Assembly: GCA_947465345.1 (NCBI GenBank)
Contig: CANHZL010000009.1
Span: 1 to 29,596, forward strand
DNA length: 29,596 bases
From: Opitutia bacterium
GTDB lineage: Bacteria > Verrucomicrobiota > Verrucomicrobiae > Opitutales > UBA953
Direction of reading: 5' to 3'
This document shows, piece after piece, positions 22,733 to 29,596 of this stretch (positions are counted from its first letter, which is position 1; each line of letters begins with the position of its first letter). Made by a program: the position numbers and the translations under genes. The notes beneath the pieces were generated by a model. It was not told where the DNA came from. It saw only the letters and a list, made by a program, of their open reading frames with translations, and ran no database searches.

Positions 22733-24616
22733 TCATTCGGTCCGCCAGCGGTCCTCGATGACGGTCTTGGGCGCCCCGCGGACCTTGCCGTCGCGGAAAT
22801 CCTTGAGGTCGACCTCGCGCTGTTTGGGGTCGAGCCAGAAGAGGCCGTACTGGCCTGGGTCTTCGGCGGAGCGTACATCGAAACCGGCAGGGAATTTCAC
22901 CCAGTCCCAGTGGGCGATGCGATAGCCGGGCACTTTGAAGCCCGGGATGAAGTCGGCGAGGTCATGGATGCGGCCCTGCATCGCATGGGACAGCTTGATC
23001 ATCTCGTCTTCTTCGGTGGCCGCGCGGAAACGGTCGATCAGCTTTGACAGAGCCGGGTCGTCGATACCGGTGATGTTATTGGTCTGCCGCTTCGGCACCT
23101 TACGTCCGTCCGCGAGGGTTTCGACGGCGTTGTCCGTGTGGTGCGATTCCCAAAGTGCGGGCAAGCGACCGGAGACAGACCAGGCCCAGAAGACGATATC
23201 ATGGTTCTTCTCCATGACCTTACGGTACATCGTGGTGTGCTCGAGTGTTTCAGGCCGGTACTCGACGCCGCAGCGGCGGGCGGACTCGACGAGGGTGGCG
23301 AGGTATTTGCGGCGGTCCGAGGTGTCGAAGGTCAGGCGAAAGGAGAGACGTTCCCCTGATGCGTTCATCAGGATACCATCCGCGCCGGTCAGGGTGAAGC
23401 CGGCCTTGGCGAAGGCGGAGCGGGCGAGTTCGGGTGAATAGCGGCGTGGGCGGATGGCGGGATCAGTGAACTTGCCGAGCCCTTCGCTGAACTGGTTGAG
23501 GCGTGCGTAGTCGCCGCGGTAGAAACCATCGATGACACGTTGGAAGTCGGTGGCATGCTGTAGGCCGACGCGCACGTCGACGTCAGACAGCAAGGGCTTC
23601 TGGGTATTGAGGTAGAGCCCGTAAGGCGGGCGGGGGATGTCGTTGAAGAACTGGGCCTTGGTAAGGTAGCCGTTCTGGTAAGCCTTCTTCTCGTTGGTGC
23701 CGTACCAGTAGCGCGGCATCATGATCGGCATGAAGTCGATCTCGCCGCTGAGCATCGAGGCATAGGCGCTATCAAGTTCACGGATCACGCCGTATTCGAT
23801 GGCATCGGGGTTGTATCGGTGGCGGAAGAACTTTCGGTGGTCGCCCCACCAGTCCTTGACGCGGGTGAGCGTCACAGATTTCTCGCGCTGGAAGCCGGTT
23901 GGGCCGACGTAGTAAGGGCCGGACGTAGGCTGGAAGCGGTCGTTATACAGTTTCTCGTAGTTGGGGCCGAAGTCCTTGAAGAAGTTGCGCGGCAGCGGGC
24001 GTAGTTCGCCGAGCTGTTCGAGCTGGTATGGCCGCTTACGGGGCGCCGTGATTGCGATTGTGTGGGCGTCGTAGCGCGTAATGCCTCCCCATTCGCGCGT
24101 GTAGTAATCGGCATACCAGTCCGCCTTGGCCCAAGGTGAGCGATAGAAGTAAAAGGCATAGAAGTAGTCGTCGGCAGTGATTGGCTGGCCGTCGGTGAAC
24201 TTTGCGTCTGGATCGAGTCGGAAATAGGCCGTCATCCCGTCGGCCGACATCGCCCAACTCGTTGCGAGGGCCGGGATGGGTTCATCGGTGTTCGGGTGCG
24301 AGGAGAGCAGGCCGAAGTCATTGTTGTCGTAGAGTTCGCCGCGGAAGCCGTTATTGGCGTTGGGGCCGACACGTCGGAGCGTCGGCGGGGTCGACGGCGT
24401 GAACTGACGTAATGTGCCACCGCGAATCGCTCGAGGGTCTGCGAACTCCTTCTGGTCCGCCCCGTCGTGCCAGACAAGTGCCTTAGGAAGGTCGGCTGGG
24501 CTGGCGTAGCGGAAGAAATCCTTATGCTCGGCATAATAGGCCGCGGCCTTAGGGTCTTCGAAAGTGGCGGCCTGTGCGAACGTCAGGGCGAAGAGGAGGG
24601 CGAGGAGGTTTCTCAT
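22733..24616 (-). CDS. YejA-like periplasmic peptide-binding protein
   Basis: A 627-aa family-5 extracellular solute-binding protein. It starts with a signal peptide (MRNLLALLFALTFAQA, cleavage near residue 16) and has no lipobox cysteine, so it should be periplasmic. Family features include GGTLRQFTPSTPPTLRRVGPN near the N-terminus, the lobe segment DAKFTDGQPITADDYFYAF, TSGPYYVG, and LYLNTQKPLLSDVDVRVGLQHATD. The size and the permease types nearby match E. coli YejA (about 600 aa), which delivers peptides including microcin C to YejBEF. The ATG overlaps the yejE-like stop by four bases. The natural ligand here is unknown. Confidence 0.9.
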   Translation of the reverse strand: MRNLLALLFALTFAQAATFEDPKAAAYYAEHKDFFRYASPADLPKALVWHDGADQKEFADPRAIRGGTLRQFTPSTPPTLRRVGPNANNGFRGELYDNNDFGLLSSHPNTDEPIPALATSWAMSADGMTAYFRLDPDAKFTDGQPITADDYFYAFYFYRSPWAKADWYADYYTREWGGITRYDAHTIAITAPRKRPYQLEQLGELRPLPRNFFKDFGPNYEKLYNDRFQPTSGPYYVGPTGFQREKSVTLTRVKDWWGDHRKFFRHRYNPDAIEYGVIRELDSAYASMLSGEIDFMPIMMPRYWYGTNEKKAYQNGYLTKAQFFNDIPRPPYGLYLNTQKPLLSDVDVRVGLQHATDFQRVIDGFYRGDYARLNQFSEGLGKFTDPAIRPRRYSPELARSAFAKAGFTLTGADGILMNASGERLSFRLTFDTSDRRKYLATLVESARRCGVEYRPETLEHTTMYRKVMEKNHDIVFWAWSVSGRLPALWESHHTDNAVETLADGRKVPKRQTNNITGIDDPALSKLIDRFRAATEEDEMIKLSHAMQGRIHDLADFIPGFKVPGYRIAHWDWVKFPAGFDVRSAEDPGQYGLFWLDPKQREVDLKDFRDGKVRGAPKTVIEDRWRTE

Positions 24617-25905
24617 CGTTGGGAGCGACGAAGGTCGAAGGCGTCTTGGAGCGCTTCGCCGATGGAGTTGATCATGACCATGGTGCCGACGAGGCAGAAG
24701 AGGGTGGGGCCGAGAATCCACCAAGCGTTCCAGTTTTCCTTAGCTTGGTGGAGTAGGTCACCCCATGAAGGTTCTGTGGGCGGTAGGCCGAAGCCGAGGT
24801 AGTCTAGTGCGGAAAGCGAGAAGACCAGGCCGTGCAGGCTGAACGGAAGCGTGGTGAGGATCACGGTCGCGCAGTTGGGGAGGATGTGTCGCCAGATGAT
24901 GCGGGCGTGTCCGGCCCCCAGCGCACGGGAGGCCGTGACATAATCGCGGGCGGAAACTTGGTAGGCGGAGGCGCGGAGCTGCTGGGCGAGGCCAATCCAG
25001 GAGAAGGCGACGAGGATGAGGATCAGGATAGCGAGCGAAGGCTCGAGGAGGCTCGCGAGGAAGATGATGGCGTAGAGGAACGGAATGTTGGACCAGATCT
25101 CCATCACGCGCTGGCAGACCATATCGAACCAGCCGCCGAAGTAGCCCATCGCGGCACCGAGCAGAAGGCCGACGCCGTAGACGCAGGGGAGGAAGATGAC
25201 GGCCGAGAGCAGGAGGAGCCGGAAGCCGCCGAAGAGGCGTGCGACCATGTCATGCCCAGACTCGTCCGTGCCGAGCCAATGGCCGTCCAGTCCGGGCGGG
25301 CAGGGCGACGGTACTTGTGTGCGCAGTGCACCTGCGGGCTCCCAATCGGTGCGATCATCCGCGGGTGTGCGTCGGGCGACCTTGCCGGCGACGAACTTAG
25401 CGCGGGCTTTGGTCACACCTTCGGTGAAGAGGAGTGCGTCTCCCTCTGGCCAGCCATCAATGATGGTCCAGGTCTGTCGGCGGCTGCCATCGGCGTGGAG
25501 GTTGAAGATACGCCCTTCGGCGATGACGCCACGCGGATCGCACCAGCGTCCATTTGCGTCACGAGTAACGGGCGGCATGACCTCACAGACTTCGTCCGGG
25601 GCGAACGGTACGAGTGGCATCAATAGCCAGCCGCGTCCGTTGAGCTTTAACTCTTCGGAGAGAAGGCGATAGTTGGGCTCACCTTCAATCTTAAGGCCGA
25701 GTTCCCGGCCGGAAATAAACCCTGCGAACACCGGGAAGCGTGTGACGCCGTCGACCTTGAGGATGAGCGGCCGGTTGCCGACGAGGAGCGAACCGAGTAA
25801 CGCCAGTGCGGAGAGCGTGACTAGCGCGATTAGCGACCACCAGCCCATCCGGTTACGACGGAAACGGTCAAAGCGCTGCACGGTGATGGGGTCGAGCAGG
25901 CTCAT
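24613..25905 (-). CDS. YejE-like ABC permease with enlarged periplasmic segment
   Basis: A 430-aa inner-membrane permease of the OppC/YejE type. The start MSLLDPITVQRFDRFRRNRMGWWSL closely follows E. coli YejE, and the EAA-type coupling loop (YVTASRALGAGHARIIWRHILPN) and C-terminal SALDYLGFGLPPTEPSWGDLL are conserved. After TM1 the YejE-like loop continues to about residue 104, then a segment of roughly 80 extra residues (105-199) precedes LGTDESGHDMVAR. The extra part contains three cysteines (C107, C122, C202) that could form disulfides in the periplasm. E. coli YejE is 341 aa. The ATG overlaps the yejB-like stop, and its own stop overlaps the binding-protein gene. Confidence 0.91.
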   Translation of the reverse strand: MSLLDPITVQRFDRFRRNRMGWWSLIALVTLSALALLGSLLVGNRPLILKVDGVTRFPVFAGFISGRELGLKIEGEPNYRLLSEELKLNGRGWLLMPLVPFAPDEVCEVMPPVTRDANGRWCDPRGVIAEGRIFNLHADGSRRQTWTIIDGWPEGDALLFTEGVTKARAKFVAGKVARRTPADDRTDWEPAGALRTQVPSPCPPGLDGHWLGTDESGHDMVARLFGGFRLLLLSAVIFLPCVYGVGLLLGAAMGYFGGWFDMVCQRVMEIWSNIPFLYAIIFLASLLEPSLAILILILVAFSWIGLAQQLRASAYQVSARDYVTASRALGAGHARIIWRHILPNCATVILTTLPFSLHGLVFSLSALDYLGFGLPPTEPSWGDLLHQAKENWNAWWILGPTLFCLVGTMVMINSIGEALQDAFDLRRSQR

Positions 25906-27134
25906 GCAGATTTGTCGAACCGGATACGTGGATCGACGGCGGCGACGCAGAGGTCAGAGACGATGTTACCGAGGAGCATCGCAAGGCTCGAGAGTGTCAG
26001 GAGGCCGAGGAAGACCGGGAAGTTGCGTTGGACGAGGGAGTCATAGCCCAGTAGTCCCAGTCCTGGGATGTTGAAGGTGACTTCGATGAGGAACGAGCCG
26101 GTGAGGAAGAAACCGAGGTTTCCTCCGAAGGTGGCGGCAAGCGGGATCAGCGAATTGCGGAGCGCATGCACGAAGACGATACGGCGGTTGCTCAGCCCTT
26201 TTGCTTTAGCGGTCCGGACATAGTCGGCGGCGAGGTTATCGAGCAGGCCATTGCGGGTGAAGAGTGTGAGTGCGGTGAAAGCGCCAATCATCTCGCAGGC
26301 GAGGGGCAGGGCGGTGTGGTAGAATGGACGCGACCAATCGAAGCCTTTGGTGGGGAACCAGTGCAGTTGGTGGCAAAGGAGCTGCAGGCCGGCGACGGCG
26401 AGGAGGAAACCGGGGACCGAGTAGAGGATGAAGAGAACTTGGGAGGAGCCGCGGTCGAACCAGCCGTCGCGCTTCAGCGCCTTAGCAACGCCGAGCGGGA
26501 TTGAGATCGCATAGGCGAGCAGCAAAGACCAGCCGCCAAACCAAGCCGAGATTGGCAGGCGGGACTTGATCTCATCCCAGACGGGTTTGTCGCTGATGGT
26601 CGAATCGCCGAGCTCGCCCTCAAGGAGTCCGGCATAGGCCTTGCGGTAAATAAGCACGCGCATGGCTTTATCCGGGTCGTCAGGGAGGGGGGCCGCTTCG
26701 GCGTGCCAGTGTTCGCGGGTTTTTCCGTCGGAAGTCTTCAGTGAAAGAGCTTTGCCGGTCAGACTGACGTTCAGCTTGAAGGACCGTCTGGGATTAAGGT
26801 CATCGGAGACCTCTGCCTCAGCCTTGCCATCTTTATCCAAGCGGACGGTAACCCAGTCCGCCGGGCCAGGGGCAACCCCGAGCCAGATGGCATAGGCCTC
26901 GATCAAGTTGCGGTCGAAGCCGTAGCGGCGCTTCAGGTTGTCGAGTTCTTCAGGAGAGGCCGGGCCGCTGGGCCGCGCGGCCGAGCTGCGCTTGCGGTCG
27001 GCTTGTTGGCGTTCGGCCAAGGCTTGCTCGATGGGTCCTCCCGGGACGAAGCGGGTGAAGCAGAACGCGACGAACGTGATGCCCACGAAGGTCAGTGGGA
27101 CTAGCAGCAACCGTCTGAGGACGTAGTCGCGCAT
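25902..27134 (-). CDS. YejB-like ABC permease with enlarged periplasmic segment
   Basis: A 410-aa inner-membrane permease of the OppB/YejB type and first gene of the operon. The N-terminus MRDYVLRRLLLVPLTFVGITFVAF and PGGPIEQA match YejB, as do RYGFDRNLIEAY, GELGDS, the coupling loop YVRTAKAKGLSNRRIVFVHALRN and the ending VDPRIRFDKSA. Compared with E. coli YejB (364 aa), about 80 residues (86-170) with a beta-rich, polar look (SFKLNVSLTGKALSLKTSDG) are inserted in the first periplasmic loop. No Shine-Dalgarno precedes the ATG; a TATAGA box sits 8 nt before it. Confidence 0.91.
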   Translation of the reverse strand: MRDYVLRRLLLVPLTFVGITFVAFCFTRFVPGGPIEQALAERQQADRKRSSAARPSGPASPEELDNLKRRYGFDRNLIEAYAIWLGVAPGPADWVTVRLDKDGKAEAEVSDDLNPRRSFKLNVSLTGKALSLKTSDGKTREHWHAEAAPLPDDPDKAMRVLIYRKAYAGLLEGELGDSTISDKPVWDEIKSRLPISAWFGGWSLLLAYAISIPLGVAKALKRDGWFDRGSSQVLFILYSVPGFLLAVAGLQLLCHQLHWFPTKGFDWSRPFYHTALPLACEMIGAFTALTLFTRNGLLDNLAADYVRTAKAKGLSNRRIVFVHALRNSLIPLAATFGGNLGFFLTGSFLIEVTFNIPGLGLLGYDSLVQRNFPVFLGLLTLSSLAMLLGNIVSDLCVAAVDPRIRFDKSA

Positions 27135-27224
27135 CGCGGGTCTCTATAGGGCAAGCACAGGAGGGGAGGGGTCAACCCGAAAGGACTCGCTTGCTCCCGC
27201 CGCCGTAGGCCGCAACTTGGCGGG
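27135..27224. promoter_or_regulatory. Divergent intergenic region of the yej-like operon and the aas-like gene
   Basis: This 90-nt gap must hold both promoters. A CTATAG palindrome at 27144-27149 gives a TATAGA box on the minus strand (complement of 27143-27148), only 8 nt before the yejB-like ATG, and a TATAGG box on the plus strand. No good -35 box is at normal spacing. CCCGCC (27196-27201) can pair with GGCGGG (27219-27224), placing a stem against the GTG start at 27225. Confidence 0.4.
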
Positions 27225-29555
27225 GTGCCCCCGCTTTACTCCCCCAGTTGGTTCTTGTTGATGGTCGTCCTCCTGTGCGTCGGCTTCGGCATGCTCCTGC
27301 TGACGATCTTCCTGGTGGCCTTCGCCTGGCGCGCCCCCCGTCGCCATAAGGCGATGTCCTTGGGCTATTGCCTCATGCATACCCTCTGCTGGCTTATCCT
27401 CAAGTGCTTCTACAGTATTCGCGTCCGCGGCGTAGAGAATATTCCCAAAGAGGGTGGCGTGCTCCTCATCGCTAACCATGTCGCCTATGCTGACGTCTTG
27501 GTCATGGGGGTGCTTTCTCGTCGCCCCGTCCGTTTTCTTTCCTGGGAAGGTTTCGAGCACCAGAAGTTCCTTGGCTTCATGTGTCGTCTGATGGGGACGA
27601 TTCCGGTTTCGGAGACGAAGGCTAAGGAAGCCATCGTCAAGGCGGGTGAAGCGCTCGCGCGCGGCGAAGTGGTCTGTATTTTTCCTGAAGGTAGTCTTAC
27701 CCGTAACGGCGGTCTGATGAAGTTGATGAAAGGCTTTGAGTTGATCGCCCGGCGAGGCGCATCGCCCATTCTGCCGGTCGCCATCGACGGTATGTGGGGG
27801 TCAATTCTCAGTTTCAGTGGAAGCAAATGGTTTTGGAAGATGCCTAAGCGTTTCCCGCGTCCCATCGGCGTCGTCATCGGTAAACCCTTCCCGGCGACAG
27901 AGCACGCGAAGTGCCGTCTGCGTCTGCTGGAGCTTGCGGCCGAGGCTTTTGCCATGCGCAAATCGCTCGAAGGTCATCTCGGCCGTGAAGTCGCGGCGGG
28001 TTTGGCGAAGAAGGGCGGGGCGGTCGCCATGGTTGATCGTACGTCGGCCCGCCGCGAGTTTTCGGGGGCGACGTTGCTCGCCCTGGGTTGGGCCTTTGCG
28101 GGCGAACTGAAGCGTCGCACCAAGGCTAGGCGCATCGCAATCGTGCTGCCTCCAGGCGTCGCGGCGACCGTCGCCAATCTGGGTTGCGTGCTGGCGGACA
28201 AGGTTCCGGTAAACCTGAATTTCTCCCTCGGCCGCGAACAGGCCCTTTCGTGCCTCCAGCGCGCCGAGGTCGACCTCGTCATCACTGCCGGCGCTTTCCG
28301 CAGCAGGCTTTCCGAGAAGTCGCCGGATTTCCCGTGGGGTGATCACGTTCTCGACGTCGCCGATTTCCTGACATCGCACTCTCGCGCCGATCTCGCCTTC
28401 CGCCTCAGCCTAATCCGTTGCCTGCCAGTCTCATGGGTCTTGGCTTTCATGGGCTTACCGAAGCATGGCGGCGACGCCGAGGCGGCCTTGCTCTTTACGA
28501 GTGGCAGTTCTGGCCAGCCCAAGGGCGTGCTCCTCTCTCACCGTAACATCCTAGCCAACCTGCGTCAGATCGAGAACGCCGACATCTTGCCGGACGACGC
28601 GATCCTGCTCAGCAGCCTGCCCGTCTTCCACAGTTTTGGTTTCACGATTGGCCTTTGGTATCCGCTTTCCCATACGCCTCGTCTCGTCACTTTACCTTCG
28701 CCCTTGGACTCCGCCGCCGCGGTGAAAGCGATCAAAGAAGAGAAGGTCACGGTCGTGGTCGGCACGCCGACTTTCCTGCGTCCGTATCTCCGCCGCGCTA
28801 CCGCCGCCGATCTCGTATCGCTCGAGTGGGCCGTGGTCGGCGCCGAGAAATGCCCGGCCGACCTGGTCGATGCTTTCGCCACTCAGCTGGAGACCCCGAT
28901 GCTGGAAGGCTACGGCATCACCGAGACAAGCCCGGTGCTTTCCATTAATGTCCCCGACCGAATCGACCCCGAAGGGCCTGAGGGTGTTTGGCGGGGTAAT
29001 GTTCGCGGCTCTGTCGGCCGCCCAGTCATCGGTGTCGCGATCCGTTTCATCGATCCGGAGACCGGTGAGGTGTTGCCGAGCGGACAGGTCGGGTTGCTCG
29101 AGATTCGGGGAGCTAACATCTTCCTCGGCTACCTCGACGCCGAACAGACTGCTAAGGCCATGACGCCTGACGGTTGGTACCGCACGGGCGACATCGCACG
29201 TCTCGATGACGATGGCTTCCTGCACCTAGCTGGAAGGCTCTCTCGCTTTTCCAAAATCGGCGGCGAGATGGTGCCGCATGGTACGGTCGAAGACGCCCTG
29301 CGTAAGATTCTCGGCCTAATCGAATCCTCTGAAATCAAGGTGGCGGTCGCCAGTGCGGCGGACCCGACTAAGGGGGAGCAACTCGTTGTGCTCCACGTGG
29401 AAGACCTTGATGCCGAGGCAGTCCGCACCGCTCTTGCGGCAGAAGGCCTCGCTAACCTGTGGATTCCCAAGGTGTTCAAGAAAGTACCCGTCATCCCGAT
29501 TTTAGGCACGGGTAAGCTGGATTTGAACAAGTTGCGGGAGCTGGCACAGGGCTGA
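27225..29555 (+). CDS. Aas-like bifunctional acyltransferase/acyl-ACP synthetase
   Basis: A 776-aa fusion of a lysophospholipid acyltransferase and an AMP-forming acyl-activating enzyme, the layout of E. coli Aas, which re-acylates lysophospholipids at the inner membrane. One or two membrane helices come first (about 9-34 and 48-63). The PlsC-type domain has the HX4D motif NHVAYAD (H85, D90) and FPEGSLTR (153-160). The adenylation domain has FTSGSSGQPKGVLLSHRN (about 424-441), GYGITETSP, YRTGDIARLDDDG (from about 652) and the C-terminal lysine K764 in GTGKLDL. The start is GTG at 27225; an ATG 12 codons in would shorten the first helix. It is the only rightward gene. Substrates could be other acyl chains, so the symbol is left open. 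Confidence 0.9.
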   Translation: MPPLYSPSWFLLMVVLLCVGFGMLLLTIFLVAFAWRAPRRHKAMSLGYCLMHTLCWLILKCFYSIRVRGVENIPKEGGVLLIANHVAYADVLVMGVLSRRPVRFLSWEGFEHQKFLGFMCRLMGTIPVSETKAKEAIVKAGEALARGEVVCIFPEGSLTRNGGLMKLMKGFELIARRGASPILPVAIDGMWGSILSFSGSKWFWKMPKRFPRPIGVVIGKPFPATEHAKCRLRLLELAAEAFAMRKSLEGHLGREVAAGLAKKGGAVAMVDRTSARREFSGATLLALGWAFAGELKRRTKARRIAIVLPPGVAATVANLGCVLADKVPVNLNFSLGREQALSCLQRAEVDLVITAGAFRSRLSEKSPDFPWGDHVLDVADFLTSHSRADLAFRLSLIRCLPVSWVLAFMGLPKHGGDAEAALLFTSGSSGQPKGVLLSHRNILANLRQIENADILPDDAILLSSLPVFHSFGFTIGLWYPLSHTPRLVTLPSPLDSAAAVKAIKEEKVTVVVGTPTFLRPYLRRATAADLVSLEWAVVGAEKCPADLVDAFATQLETPMLEGYGITETSPVLSINVPDRIDPEGPEGVWRGNVRGSVGRPVIGVAIRFIDPETGEVLPSGQVGLLEIRGANIFLGYLDAEQTAKAMTPDGWYRTGDIARLDDDGFLHLAGRLSRFSKIGGEMVPHGTVEDALRKILGLIESSEIKVAVASAADPTKGEQLVVLHVEDLDAEAVRTALAAEGLANLWIPKVFKKVPVIPILGTGKLDLNKLRELAQG

Positions 29556-29596
29556 CGCGGTTTTGGCTCGCTTGTGGCTTATGGTCGATTGTCCTA

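Noticed and set aside
27159..27170. AGGAGGGGAGGG as a ribosome binding site for the rightward gene
   Set aside because: It lies more than 50 nt before the GTG start, and I found no in-frame start codon at a suitable distance, so it does not support an upstream start.
1..29596. Mobile element, prophage, CRISPR, tRNA or defence system
   Set aside because: No direct-repeat array, transposase or integrase motif, tRNA-like cloverleaf or phage gene was seen. Gene content and composition are even across the window.

Overview
The window is about 29.6 kb of GC-rich, densely coding bacterial chromosome. I find 23 protein genes. The first 22 all read leftward (minus strand) and only the last, at the right edge, reads rightward. 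The gene set (TorF-type porin, exosortase-family protein, YejABE-like peptide importer with split ATPases, lipid and amino-acid biosynthesis housekeeping genes) and the near absence of Shine-Dalgarno motifs suggest a Gram-negative, heterotrophic member of the Verrucomicrobiota, perhaps Opitutae. That placement is inference, since the window holds no rRNA or other marker that settles it. I see no tRNA, rRNA, CRISPR array, insertion sequence or prophage gene.

Layout from left to right. 1-2550: aconitase, cut by the window edge. 2576-3280: a hairpin near acnA, a strong terminator, a peroxiredoxin gene and a structured leader region. 3289-14696: ten genes in one leftward run with small gaps or overlaps, in transcription order serA, plsY, hom, lysC, a 929-aa helical-repeat periplasmic protein, exbB-like, exbD-like, uppS, cdsA, miaA. 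This run joins serine and aspartate-family amino-acid synthesis, phospholipid precursor synthesis (PlsY, CdsA), the undecaprenyl carrier (UppS) and tRNA modification. 14787-17744: lipA and a UvrD/PcrA-like helicase. 17781-18474: a TorF-type porin with its terminator. 18610-27134: a seven-gene leftward operon, yejB-yejE-yejA-oppD-oppF-exosortase-glgA, in which five of the six junctions are stop/start overlaps. 27225-29555: a divergent bifunctional acyltransferase/acyl-ACP synthetase (Aas-like).

Two arrangements stand out. First, the repeat protein/ExbB/ExbD module has no TonB or TolA partner nearby. By eye alignment its channel proteins have lost the conserved polar residues of the proton path: the ExbD transmembrane Asp is Leu, and the ExbB Thr and Glu are Ala and Gln. 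Second, a Yej-type importer whose two permeases each carry an extra periplasmic segment of roughly 80 residues is translationally linked to an exosortase and a glycogen-synthase-like enzyme. Everything else looks like conventional housekeeping gene content.
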